Under the pieces are notes generated by a model. It ran no database searches. It was not told the DNA's origin and was given only the letters and a program-made list of their open reading frames with translations. A program made the position numbers and the translations under genes. Below are positions 1 to 11,510 of a stretch of DNA of 64,000 bases, in pieces; position 1 is the first letter of the stretch, and every line of letters begins with the position of its first letter. Location: contig KN834771.1 in assembly GCA_000827265.1 (NCBI GenBank), forward strand, positions 265,330-329,329. The letters are read 5' to 3'. Origin of the DNA: Collybiopsis luxurians FD-317 M1 (taxonomy: Eukaryota; Basidiomycota; Agaricomycetes; Agaricales; Omphalotaceae).

Positions 1-300
1 ATCTCCCATGTTCCCTTGCAAATCAATGTCCACTCACTCCATTGGAACATCCCCCCTTCCTATAGTGGGTGAGTTCTTCATCTCCCATGTTCCCTTGCAA
101 ATCACTGTCCACTTACTCCATTGGAATATCCCCCCTTCCCATAGTTGGTGAGTTCTTCATCTCCCATGTTCCCTTGCAAATCAATGTCCACTCACTCCAT
201 TGGAACATCTCCCCTTCCCATAGGAGGTGAGTTCTTCACCTCCCATAATCCCTCCAAATTAATGTCCACTTGCTTTATTCAAAATTCTTCATTCTTATAG
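1..300. repeat. 79-bp tandem minisatellite
   Basis: Three good copies and one decayed copy of a 79-bp unit start at about 1, 80, 159 and 238. Each starts with a CTCCCATGTTCCC-like block, followed by AATCAATGTCCACTCACTCC and then GGTGAGTTCTTC. Copies 1-3 differ at only a few positions. The array probably continues beyond the left edge. A related, more diverged array in the opposite orientation closes the window on the right (63,760-64,000). Confidence 0.9.
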
Positions 301-372
301 CATCCCTCTCAAGCTTCTAGCTTCTCCCCCTATGATGCTTCCAATGTTGGGCCACATGGTCATCAAACTCTT

Positions 373-690
373 TTATCTATATTTCAATGCATTAATGCCC
401 CTCATTCTGCAGCAACTAGCTCCAAAACAGGCAGCAGGGACTGGGCAGAGAACACTTATGGGACAAAATTGCAGACAGTTGCAGAAAGCCACATGAATGC
501 AGTTCCATTTAGTGGCAATAAAGGGCCCAGAACTCATAGCCAGACTAAACTTGCACTTGCGGCAGACAACTTTACACCAAATGCCATTACTCCTACACTT
601 GCTGAGAAGCGCAAGTTGACAGAGACTGAAGATACTGCAAAGCCGCATCCAAGGAGAAATCATCCAAGGAGAAAGTGAACAATGTATGCA
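373..690 (+). other. Decayed dispersed-element segment (left copy)
   Basis: This short, lysine-rich, coding-like segment has a homologue in inverted orientation at about 62,450-62,700. The match is visible directly as blocks around the ATGGCATTTGG/ATGGCATCTGG core and the GTGCAAGTTTAG/GTGCAAATTGAG block on the complementary strand. Reading on the plus strand, both copies resemble each other at the protein level, but the right copy has stops. It is probably part of a transposon or other dispersed repeat; no transposase motif is recognisable. No function can be assigned. Confidence 0.5.
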
Positions 691-1626
691 TTATATTTTT
701 GTTGCTCAGTAACTTAAAGCTTGATTTAAATAACTGTCTATTAGCTTTCAGGACTTCCAAACCTATCCGGAGATACTTGTTATCTGTCAGAAAGAGTAGT
801 GACTCAAAGGATATAGTGAGAGGAAGGGTTTGAACAGCTGGATAGTGGACAGAAATATTTTAATTTTGTTTGGTATTTATGTTCAGCTTGATTTTTTTTT
901 ATTCAATGGCCCAACTCCCTATTTTCTGGAACTAAGTATGAGATGGCGGGCTGGGAGAGCAAGTCACACAAGCAGTTGCCAGTCATGCAATGTGGGCATC
1001 AACAAAAATTCTAGGTCCAATGCTTTTAAGTCCTACGCCACTGTACATATAAGTTTACTATAGGAGTCACCATTGAAAAAGTGAATGATGGAAGGATAGG
1101 TGCTGAGAAACTGTCTATTATCATGTCAATGCTGTCTACATCAAGCATGACTGTTTTCTTCAGTGAGCTCGAGCACCTGCCAATCAGAGGAGACAGACAC
1201 AAGGTTACTGACCACATGGTGTTAAAGATTGACAAAGAATACATTGCTCTCTCCCTCTTCCTTTTCCAATGTTGCAGAGTGCTTGCTACGTATCCATGAT
1301 ATATTGAGCGGAAGAGCAAATTCCATCGCAACAAAGATCATTCATAATAACGAGCGCTATTGTGTTTTCAACCAAAAGTTTCATTCATAAATGTTCAAGT
1401 TGAAGAGTGCAATGAGTATACTGCCCAAATTCGGGCGAGTTTCGAACGTAGTACTTACCTAGTGGCGATCAATGGATGAGCGTCTAATTTCAAATTTTAT
1501 CGACGCTGGCGCCAGCGCTTGCTTGCCTTCCTTCCTCGAGTGTGATCCTGGGCTGCCCGTTGAACAGAGCCAATTACGGTTGCCGGCTCGTAACTCGACC
1601 AAGTTCACTAACTTGGATCGCTCAGA
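691..1626. other. Gene-free flank
   Basis: About 0.9 kb between the left repeat and the helicase gene. Short open frames on both strands lack splice logic and family motifs. No gene is supported here; the last 150 bases should hold the helicase promoter. Confidence 0.5.
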
Positions 1627-4600
1627 ATGTCCAGCCTAATAGTTTCATCTCTCCGGCTGCTACCTGCTATAACCTCGGTATCTACATGCGGAAGCTTGAA
1701 CGCTTGTGCCTCTACCTTTGAGCTGTTAACGCGCTCGGCGCATTCGTCTGCGGTGAAGAAAAAAGGGAATAGTAAGTTACCATTGATTTCATTCCAAAAT
1801 CATGCCAACGATTCAACGCAGAAACGCCAACGCGATACAGGCTAAAGGCTGAAGCTAGTAAACCCTCCAAATCCAAATCTTCTTCCCCCTCCTCTTTTTC
1901 CTCGAAAAAGTCGTCCAACTCCAATCGTGCACCATTCGGATTGAAATCTCAACATCAACATATCTCTCCTTCTCCTTCTGCGAAGAAGATTTCTCTCAAA
2001 CAGAAACAAGAGGAGAAAAAGCAACAGCGGTTAAGAGAACGGAAGGAGCAGGCAGAGCAACAGCGTCACTTAGAGCTGTTGCAACAAAAAGAGGAACGAA
2101 GGAAACGTCAAGAAGAGTTTGATGCGGAACGGGACAAGGGAATGGAAGAGTTGGTGGCAAAGGCGCATAAGGAGAGTAGGCAAGAGGAATTGGTTGCGGA
2201 AATGAAGGCAAGTGTTTTGGGAGTACTCATTTTCTTGGTCGTGGTTTTTGACTCTACTCGTGCTTTTGCAGGCGAAAATGCGAGCTCAGTTACGCGAACG
2301 GAAACTCAAGAGCCTACGAAAAGGGAGGAGTGGATGGAAAGATGAAATCGAAGAGGTCATTCAAGCTGGAGCCGAAACTCCGCCGTATAACTTCCAATCT
2401 ACTCCAGGTGTTGGAAGAAAGGAGCACGGGAGGGGACAAGCATGGAAAAACTCAACTCGTTCTCGGCCCTCCTTAGGGCTCGAAAAGAATGTGGCAGAGC
2501 CAGCAGGACCTTCGTTTGCATCTTGGCAGATATCCAGAAAACCACCCAGGTCGATGTCGCTGTCGCCCTCTACTGCTTCTATAATATCCACCTTGAAGTC
2601 GGCTCGGGCACGATTATATTCTTCCTCTGCGTTTAAGAGACCTTCCTGGTCAGATGTATCATCCCCTTCCACCCCGTCTTCCTCCTCTTCTTCCCATCGT
2701 CCTGCTTCCCGTTCGCCTCCACCACACTCGAAACCAAACATCCCCATCAAGGCTGGTGGTTTGCCTCGGTTAAAAGAATTTTATAACCCCCCTCCTTCAC
2801 TTCGAGCTACAACAACTACATCATTCGTAAGTTACCGTTTCCCATTTTATACGCTAATCTGAGTAATCGTTCCTCCAGGCCCAAAGAAAAGGCAAACTAT
2901 CTCTAGTATCCAACTCCGCCAACTCAAAAACCGTCTCCGCGTTCACTTCATTTACAACCCCGCCCCTCCTCTCCGGACTTGTTTCCTGCTTACGCGGCAT
3001 GCTAGGTCCTCAGGCGAACCCGACGGAGATTCAGAGACTGAGCATAGGGAAAGTCGTTACCAGCTCCGAAACGCTTAAGGTGTCGGAAGGGGGATCCGGA
3101 AGGGACAGGTACAAAGAGTACATCTTGGCTTCGGAAACAGGCTCTGGTAAATCCATAGCCTACCTTCTTCCGCTATTGCAGTCCCTCAAGATATCCGAAC
3201 TTCGTGCATCCCCTGCGTCTTCTCCAACCTCTGATGCTGCTCTCAAAAGGGAATACAACCCCCGGTCAATCATCCTCACGCCGACACACGAACTCGCTCG
3301 TCAGATATCTGGGTTCGCAAAGACGCTGTCGCATGAAATCAAGTTGAGGGTTGTGTGTGCCAGTCGGGCGAATGAGAGGACGAGGAAGGGTGCCGCTTTG
3401 AAGGATTGGGATCCCGATGTTTCCATGACACCCACTTCCTCCTCCAAGGCTATAGAGAAAGAGGGTGAGAAGATTAGTGAAGGGGTTACTGAGCTCGATG
3501 TTCAACCTCTGCAGTCCGGCTCTTCGACAAATTTATTGGAGCCGACTGGACGTCCCGTGGACGTGATGGTTGGTACGCCGATGAAGATGTTGGAGATGGT
3601 GTTTGGACGAGGATGGGATCGGGAGGATAACAGGCGGAAAGGGAGGCCTGAGATGAGTTTGGGTGATGTCGAGTGGGTTGTTGTGGACGAGGCTGATGTT
3701 CTGTTCGGTAAGTGTCGTTCTCTATGCGCCGGTTCCTTTTCTATCGATTGATTGCTTCGATCAGATCCCGACTTTAACTCCCAAACTAGACTGCTTCTGT
3801 CGGAAATTAGTAAAGCGTGCGGTGAAGAGGTTGTATTTGTTAAAGAAGACCCTACACTGAGCGCAGAGTGTTACCCTGAAGCTCCTGACTCTCAGGACAA
3901 CGACGGTGACGCTTCCTCTGTCTCTGCCTCTTCACCTGCTTCCCCCCCGTCTACTACCAGCGCCGGGGCTACATCTACCTCCTCCGCGTACCCGTTCAAC
4001 CTCCTTCTTACCACCGCGACCATTCCCCCCGCTCTCTCCTCCTACCTCGAACGTCATCATCCATCGATGGTCCGACTTTCCTCGTCGGGCTTGCACAAGC
4101 TCCCTCGGAACCTCAAAATCGAAAAGGCCGAGTGGTCGGGTGGGAATAAGTATGCGGATATTGAGAAGAGACTAAAGAAGGTGTGGATGGAGGATGAGCG
4201 GAGGTCTGCGATTGAGCTTGGGACTGGGTTTACGGCTGCGGAAGCTAGGACGTCGTTTGGGGTAGAGTCGGACTCGGACTCGGGGTTGGGGGAAAGCGGA
4301 ACTGGGACTGAGCTCAGCAAAGTCATCATCTTTTGTAACAAGTCCAATAAGGTTGAGGAGCTTGGGACGTACCTTGAATCGAAAGGGATCAAGACTGTCA
4401 CATTGACTTCTCAAATCCAAGCGAGGTCGGTTATGGAAGAGAGGGGAAGGCAAGGAGAAGCTGTTGGGGCGGACGAGACGGACAAAGAAAAAGAAAATGG
4501 AGACCGCAAGACTTCTGAACGACGTCGAGGTTCGAATAAACATTTGGCTGGGTTTTTGCGGGTGAGGAATGGTAGGAATGGATCTCCTAGAGAAGGAGAA

Positions 4601-4957
4601 GCGAAAGCCGAGCGACCTGCTTCTTCATCTCCTAGGCAGTTGCACCCTCTGGTATCGAAATCCTCTTCTACTACGACGACGACATATCAAAATCCCGTCT
4701 CTACCTCTCCGCATGTCCTTCTGACGACCTCACTTCTCTCGAGGGGCTTAGATTTTTCGCCGTCAGTGCGACATGTGTTCATCGTCGATGAACCGAGGAA
4801 TGTGGTTGACTTTTTGCATCGGGCGGGTAGGACGGGGAGAGCGGGAGGCGAGGGTGTTGTGGTGGTGTTCGGGAAGGGAGGGAGGAATAAGGGGAAAGAT
4901 TTCGGTTGGAGGGGTGGATCAAAGGGTGGGAATGTGTTGCAGAAGCTGCAGGAGTGA
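1627..4957 (+). CDS. MRH4: Mitochondrial DEAD-box RNA helicase, MRH4-like
   Basis: ATP-dependent RNA helicase, predicted to act in mitochondrial large-subunit ribosome assembly by analogy with yeast Mrh4. Model join(1627..1771,1855..2207,2272..2826,2879..3707,3765..4957), 1,024 codons. The first ~25 residues (MSSLIVSSLRLLPAI) are a typical basic, serine-rich mitochondrial presequence, which decided the start. A low-complexity basic region follows. The core has a Q motif with PTEIQ near residue 400, motif I ASETGSGKS (~435), Ia PTHELARQI, DEAD as VVDEADVLF (~620), motif III TTAT in place of SAT, motif IV VIIFCN and motif VI HRAGRTGRAG (~979). A ~90-residue Ser/Arg/Glu-rich insert separates motifs IV and V, making the protein much longer than usual for the family. 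Intron 2 (2208-2271) is GC..AG. Identification as a DEAD-box helicase is very secure; the MRH4 assignment is inference from presequence and motif variants. Confidence 0.88.
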
Positions 4958-5227
4958 ATGCAGTAAAGTGAGGTGAGGCGAGATGAGGTACTGGCGCCCC
5001 ACTGGGGCGATGATGGGGGTCATTACCTTCAGATCTAGGATATGCAATGCTATAATCCACACCTATACTATACATCGTGTTATACTGTATCCCAATATCA
5101 TCACAACTCTATAGAAACTTCACTAAAGCGAGCAAGGTAGCGAGTTGCCGGTCAGTATATCATTAGTCAGCACCGACCTGGCCCCGGAACCGTTTGGGCG
5201 TTCCTGGTTCCCGATTCCGAAGCAATA

Positions 5228-8200
5228 ATGAGCTCAGCATTGGCTGCTTCTTCTTCTGAAGCCACCGAATCGACACAATCAGTGATCCCAAGAAAGTCCT
5301 GTGCAGAATGTAGACGGTTGAAACTAAAGTCCGTTTACTATGTTCTATTTACTAAATTCAGGCCTTTTAACCTTTAGTACGTCCTGACTCTTGTCTTTGA
5401 CAGGTGCGATAGAATATTCCCCTGTTCCGCTTGTATCAGGCGGGGGTGCGGAAATCTTTGTCGTGAGTGTCCCCAGAAAAAGGCATCTGACGCGTTTTCC
5501 TAAAGGCAATTTATACGATAGCAACGGGGACATTGGAAAAAGGCAAACGAGGCTTTTTGAAGAGACTGGAGCAGGCCTTGCCACCCAAATCCAATGGTGG
5601 CGATTCTCGAAATGGAGAACCATCTGGCCCGACGGAAGTCGCGATGTTTATTTCTCGAGATGCAGCAATGACAAAGCGCATACAGGAACTCGAAGCTGCA
5701 CTGATCGAGGCTGGCGTGGAGGTACCCGGGGCCCCGATGAGAAGCAAAAAAAGTTCAAACTCAAAGTCAAAATCTAATAAACGAGTGAGGGAGAGAGAGA
5801 GGACTGATGATGGAGAAGCTGGCGACAATGGTAGTGGAAATGCTTCAGATTCGTCTGCAGGTTCAAAAGTGAATGATGTCGTTGTTGGGTTTGGGACTTT
5901 GACTATTGACCCTCGGAATCGGTCGAGATATGTGGGTCTGTCTAGTGGTTCAGCTTATTTGGATGATGATATGTGGGGCTCTCGCGTGAAGGAGGTAAGT
6001 AGGGGTTCATTGTGTTGCCTAACCGGAGTAACGGACTGATAAACATCTCCTTCTAGGATCGATGCTCCGCCACCAGTGAGCAAGTTTTTTTTAAGTCGCG
6101 TCGAGCATGGGTTGACCAAAATCAGTCGTTGAGGAACAACTGAAACGCGATCTCGAGAATCAGGTTCTGGCTCGTTTGAACGCTCTTCCACCTTATAAGG
6201 AAGCCATCCGCCTTGCGAACAATTATTTCGATAACATGGCATTTATGTAGGCGTTCAAGTAAATTTATCCTTTTCTTTACTTCCTGAACCTCATCACAGA
6301 TACGAAATTGTACCAAAAGACACCTTTTTTTCCACCCATTTACCGGCACTTTATCGCGACTCAGTTGAAATGCTGGGTACACCGATTCTTCAGGATACTG
6401 TCGGTCTGGTTGGAATGATCTTATCTCTTGGCCGATTTATGGATCTTGATCAACCCTGCATATCCGTTCGAGGCCCGGCCGGAGAACTCTTCCGCCTTGC
6501 AGCGTTCGCTTTGAACAGTCATAACGTTATTCATGGAGGTTTGCGAATCCATACGGTAATGGGAGTGCAGGCTTTGCATTTAATGGCCTTGTATAACCTA
6601 GTTGTCAAGGACGAGCAAGGAGCCGAAAGTAACTGGCAGCTGATTGGCTTAGCTGTACGGTCAATGCAAGCGCAGGGACTCCATATGGATGGGTCTGCAT
6701 GGAATTTACCACCCAGGGATCTTGAAGAGAGACGGAGGGTTTTTTGGGAAGTATTTGTCTATGACCGTCTGGTAAGTTTTCTGCAGAAGTATATCCAAGG
6801 CCATTCTTCAGCTCACTGTTCAAAGCAATCGTTTGATGTTGGTCGTCCCCATGCTCTCCACGAAGCCCAGTTTGATTGCAAAATGCCTACTACGTGCGAC
6901 GATCCCCTCCCCTCTGACTCGGATGCTTCAAATAGCACGTGGTCCTTCACCCAGTGGCATACCTACAAATTCAAATGGGCTCTGCTTCTAGGCCGCATAA
7001 TGAACAATGTCTTTTCCATCAAGCCTCCTACATACGCTGCCATCATGGAATACGACCGACAGATTAACGATTTCTATTTTTCCCTCCCTCAATGGATACT
7101 TTCATCCTATGTTACCTGTCCGATCGAGCCTTCCCTTTGGAAGCATCTATTCCCTGAGGGACCTGATGGGAAAACACAGTTCGATCTGTATAAAGACGGC
7201 GGATTCAAGGGGATGGGGAAGCCGGAATCGAAGAAACAGATTTTGCAAAGTAATGCTCTGGCGACCATGATTTTCTGCACATCGTTACATCTGCACCGCG
7301 GACCTTTTTGTAGAGCGCTCATGATGGATCCTAAGAAATTACTCAAGTCTCCGTACGAGAGAAGTATTGCGAGAGTGGTTTCGGTATGTCCTTTCCCGTG
7401 AAACAGAGTTCTGTTGTGATCTGACCGTCTTCATCCAGTCTTCAACGGCGTTGATCAACATCGCTCGAGGAATGTTTGTACTATGGCCAAGTAAGCATGT
7501 TCCCTCGAACCCATCGTCGAGCATTCCCTGATTGGGATTTGCGCGCAGGTCTAACATCCCGCATGTGGCAATGGATATTCCACACATTCACCGCAGCTGT
7601 CTGCCAAGCCATTTTTGTCATCATTGCACCCTTCCATCCTCTCGCCTTCCATGCATTCCGTAGCCTTCGAGATGCTTTAGACTTTCTCAATTTGGCTGAC
7701 AATAGGAGCGCCAGAATCGCCGTAGAAAGGTTGTCGCTTCTGGTAGAGAAAGCTACTAGGTCCATGGCTGCTTTCAGGCAAACCGCTTTCTCTGACTGGC
7801 AGTCGGGGACCGAAAATAGTGACCGAGTAATCAGAGGGATGCCATCAGGTGCTAGTAACGTCTCGGGAATCGGAGAAGCTGGGTCAGCTTCTACCCAGGA
7901 TATAGGTTCGGGGATGGCTCACTCGGCCAGCAGCAGCGGCCTAGCGGGATTCAGTCAATCCATGCCAGAGGAATTTCTAGGTGCTTCGACTAAATTGGTT
8001 CGATTGCCTGAGGTATTTTCGTCGCAGCGACCACAGGCCCAAGAGCTGGAGAAAACCCCTCCGGATTCATCTGTGGCTTTTGACGATCCGTTCGCCCAAC
8101 TGGTGGGTCTGTATAACAACAGTGGTTCATCAAATCTTAATGTCGAGCAAACGGCGTACATCCAACAACAATACGCTTCTCTCCCCATAACATCCGAAGC

Positions 8201-8660
8201 TCATGCAGAAATGCTTCCCATGCTTCGATCGTGGATCCAAGGTGCGCTGCCAAAGGAACATACCGACGGCCAGGTTCACCTTGGAGGCACCTCTGCCAAT
8301 TTCCCGTACAGCAACTCCTCCTCCTCCTCGTCAACAACCTCCGTTGCTCCTGATCGATCTTCGACTCTTGGAGACTGGAGAAACCCGGTTGGGTTTACGA
8401 ATACTGGTGAGGGCGGCCCGTCTGCCATGGGGCATTCTTCGGCGAATGACTACCAGCATGATTCCGGTGGTATGTATGTTGGGGGAGTTGAGCCTCACCC
8501 TCATGCTACGACTACGACTACGACAGCACATCCCCCGGATGGATACACGCATCATCCTGGAGTGCTCTTTGAAGATGTTACAGAATTTAATCTGTCAGGT
8601 TTCATACAACATGGGGCGAGAGCTTGGACCTCTGAGCCTCACCATGGAGCTCGGTATTAG
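5228..8660 (+). CDS. Zn2Cys6 fungal-specific transcription factor
   Basis: Nuclear regulator of 988 codons: join(5228..5328,5404..5462,5522..5994,6057..6075,6126..6246,6300..6771,6826..7383,7439..7490,7549..8660). The binuclear zinc cluster is at residues 25-49, with the six cysteines spaced C-x2-C-x6-C-x5-C-x2-C-x6-C across the first intron. It is followed by the CPTGTLEKGK linker seen in many basidiomycete factors and a predicted coiled stretch. The middle-homology (Fungal_trans) domain includes RRRVFWEVFVYDRL just before the 6772-6825 intron and GRPHALHEAQFDCKMP after it. The C-terminal third is Ser/Gly/Thr-rich and probably carries the activation domain. Exon 4 has only 19 nt. The target genes are unknown; the neighbouring esterase-type genes are candidates by position only. 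Confidence 0.9.
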
Positions 8661-9029
8661 AATTTAAAGTTTTAGATGGATCATTTATTCGCATTACCAT
8701 AAAGTAGGATATGGACTGTGTAATAACCGTAGCATTTTTGTATGTACTATGTATCAGCGTGTACGCGTGTACGCGTCTGACTCTGATGTTTGAACAGCGC
8801 TGTACCCGATCTCGTGACGCCGACAGCAATGTGCATGATCTCTCTATACATTTCTCGCCGCGTCTTATAAAGACTGTATAGAGCCTAGAGCCAGGGTAAA
8901 CAGGGTAAAAGACGGGGATTTCCCCCAAAACAGTTCATCTGTATCATGGGGTAACGAAAGACGCGATCCATTTATGGTCTTCTACTATAAAATCTGATGA
9001 TCTGGACATCTTGATTCGTCACCACCACC
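8661..9029 (+). promoter_or_regulatory. Intergenic region with paired ACGCGT and TATA box
   Basis: This 369-bp gap separates the zinc-cluster gene from the serine hydrolase. It holds two ACGCGT hexamers (8763-8768 and 8771-8776) two bases apart, matching the MluI cell-cycle box bound by MBF in yeasts. A TATAAAA sequence lies at 8986-8992, about 40 bp before the hydrolase ATG. The TATA assignment is reasonable from position; the role of the hexamers is inference. Confidence 0.45.
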
Positions 9030-10256
9030 ATGTCTGCGGTTCAAAAACGAGTGTTGTGTCTTCATGGGTATGTTTTGCGCACAATCTATGCGTCGAGGAA
9101 CAACCATTCCTCATTCAACCCTTCAGGTATTCCCAAAGCGCGAGCATGTTCGCAAAAAAGGTACCGTAGTCGTCGTAAATTGGTACTTGGACGCTCAACT
9201 TGGCTTGCAGCTCATGGCTCTCCGCCAACAATGCCCCGAAGTCGAAATGGGTACGCCATCTCCACTGCCAGTCCTCCCAGCTTGACCTAAGACACCTCAT
9301 AGTTTTCATCGATGCGCCTCATGTTCTCCAGCCCGTCGATCTACCCGCTCCCTCCCAAATGGGCTACTTCGCCGGATTCGATTCAGAACCCCCAAGTAAA
9401 GAACCGCAACGTGGATGGTGGAAAACACAAAATGTGCAAAGTATAGCTGCGGGACTGGAAGTAACGTTAGCGCTGTTGAAAAATGTGTTGAAGGAGCAGG
9501 AAAAGTTTGATGTACGTTGTCTGGCCGATCTGCTGAAATTCCGAATCTGTTGACACTTTGGGACGCGCAGGGTGTACTGGGATTCAGGTATGAATGCCAG
9601 TTGGATCGATGAAGAAGCGATGTTGATTTTCCTGCTGAAATACCAAAGTCAAGGAGCCGTATTAGCGGCTCTGCTAGCCGGTCTTGTACGCCCTATATTT
9701 ACGTTGACGTTACCCTCTCGGCACTGACCATCGATCTGACTGTCAGCTCGAAAGACCAGAAAAATATCCCTCATGGTTTGAAGATGGCAAAGCTCCACAT
9801 CCGCCATTGTTCGTACATGCTCTTATTGCTCTCTTGACCTCGGATGAATTTGGCAATATTTAGTGAATTCTGCATCGCTGTCGCAGGATACAAGCCTCTA
9901 GATCCCTTGGGTGCATCGCTGCTTACCCCGGGCTACAATACGCCTACTCTCCATATCGTAGGCAACAACGATATTATCGTTACCCCCGAAAGATCCCAAT
10001 CTCTAATAGATGCCTCCATAAATGGACGTGTAGAATTCCATGAAGGAGGTACGTCCTTTTTTCGACTTCTCTTCTCTTTGCTTGGGCCCTGACTGGTTTC
10101 CCTGCAGGTCATTTCGTGCCCTCAAAATCCGCGTGGCGCAAGTTCCTCGCCGATTATATGCGGAATCCCAGCGGCGATGTGCCTAGTCCAAACAAATCGG
10201 CTGCCAACAACAAGCTACCACTGGACCCGGACCCATCCACACCCATTTTGGAGTGA
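9030..10256 (+). CDS. FSH1-family serine hydrolase
   Basis: Alpha/beta-hydrolase of the fungal FSH (family of serine hydrolases) group, 256 codons, no signal peptide, probably cytosolic. Nine exons: join(9030..9067,9127..9160,9211..9250,9303..9511,9571..9587,9649..9685,9747..9808,9864..10048,10108..10256). The N-terminal strand reads RVLCLHGYSQ (the HG oxyanion region), followed by FIDAPHVLQPVDLP, a family signature. The nucleophile elbow is GFSQG with Ser113. The acid is Asp182 in HIVGNNDIIV and the base is His209 in EGGHFVP. Exon 5 has only 17 nt and the codon for Ser113 is split by the following intron. The donor at 9809 (GTTCGT) is weak; the alternative would shift one or two residues. 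The physiological ester substrate is unknown. It faces the cutinase tail to tail. Confidence 0.88.
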
Positions 10257-10565
10257 GAACTTTTTCAAAATTCGGAACGGGTTGAGTTCCATTTAGGTTC
10301 CATTTAGGATTTTGGGATTTAGAGGAGAGTTTCTCGTAGAGCTAACGTAGAGGCAATCGGCAACGGTAGCAATCCAATCATTCCAAGAACGTTAGATGGC
10401 TGAAAATGTACCCGTATCTTTGGGCTAGGGCAGGGCATAGGTCGTTTCAATCGCTATTCGATATTGTACAAGGGCTTTTTTTCACAGTTACTATTCACAC
10501 GTCGTCTAACTCCTTCTCAAGATCGATGGCAGAATAACCAAAGCTTTACTTTCTTGTCTTTGAAT
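10257..10565. other. Convergent intergenic region
   Basis: About 310 bp between the 3' ends of the hydrolase (plus) and cutinase (minus) genes. It should contain both polyadenylation regions. No gene or repeat is visible. Confidence 0.5.
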
Positions 10566-11510
10566 TTAGACCCTGGCGGCAATGAAAGCGGCAGCACCGG
10601 GAGTATCCATCTCGTAATCCCTGCAAAAGGAAAGAACATATGTAAAATGGATGGAGATTTTTTTGAAACAAGGGAGAGGGTACTCACAAATGAGGGGGCA
10701 GGACCAAATCTCCATGTGCGCAAATGTCGTCGCCAATGTGACAGATAACGTCGGTGTTGGACGCGGAAATGCCAGTGACGGGCTCTCCATCATCAGGGTC
10801 GCCCTGTCAAAACAGATAAAATCGTCGCGTCAATGTTGAGCGATAGCCTGGCATGTCTGAGAGCGAACGAGAGTGAGAGATAACACGTACGAAAATGACT
10901 GCAGCATTGATGCGAGCCCGAACACTAGAGGAGAGGAGGTTGGCTGAGTTGTGGACGAGTTGGCCACCTTGACTGTATCCAGAGGTAACGAGCGCCGCCT
11001 AGAGTGCGTATATATGTCAAAAAGAAGTGTTCTGCCGTCTTTGCGTTCAACTCACGTCAGGGCATGAAGAAGCAGCGCTGGTAAGCATGTTGGCCATGTT
11101 CGTAGAGCCCTCTGGACTACCACCTTCCAAGAATCCTGGAATGTCAGCGGGGTAGTCTACGCCTTGGAAGGAAAGCGACTTCCCGCCCAGGACGGCGAGG
11201 AGGGATGCTTGCAAGGCAGGGCCGACCTTGGAACGAGTGGGCATTGTACATATTACGCTTATTGTCATGGTTCGTCGAGATTAGAAGCGACTCACGGTGG
11301 TACCGATGGGAGCAGGCTCAGTAGTACCTCGGGCATAGACCACCTGTACATTAGAGAGAGACGGTGAAAGCTCAAATACGCTGTCAAATAATACAATGCA
11401 ACGCTACTCACAATAACATCTGCACAAGCTTGACGCGTGTCAAAAGCAGGTGCTGCAAACGCAGAGAGAGAGAGCGCAAAAGCGACAAAGGAAGCCTTGA
11501 TACTGATCAT
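10566..11510 (-). CDS. Secreted cutinase (CE5)
   Basis: Extracellular serine esterase that cuts cutin or similar polyesters, 198 codons: complement(join(10566..10620,10688..10803,10891..10998,11056..11226,11296..11343,11412..11510)). A signal peptide (MISIKASFVAFALSLSAFA) is followed by a short propeptide. The mature fold shows VVYARGTTEP, the nucleophile motif GYSQGG with Ser115, GDP, and the D-x-x-C...H block with Asp167 and His180, spaced 13 residues as in Fusarium cutinase. Cysteines 29/104 and 163/170 match the two conserved disulfides. All six exons have clean GT..AG borders. It lies between a hydrolase and a zinc-cluster regulator. CE5 acetylxylan esterases share this fold, but the motif spacing fits cutinase better. 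Confidence 0.93.

Noticed and set aside
1..300. CRISPR-like array at the left end
   Set aside because: The repeats are contiguous 79-bp units without unique spacers, and the genome is eukaryotic. It is a minisatellite.
4172..4543. Minus-strand open frame in the helicase gene
   Set aside because: Overlaps the conserved helicase exon antisense and has no family features.
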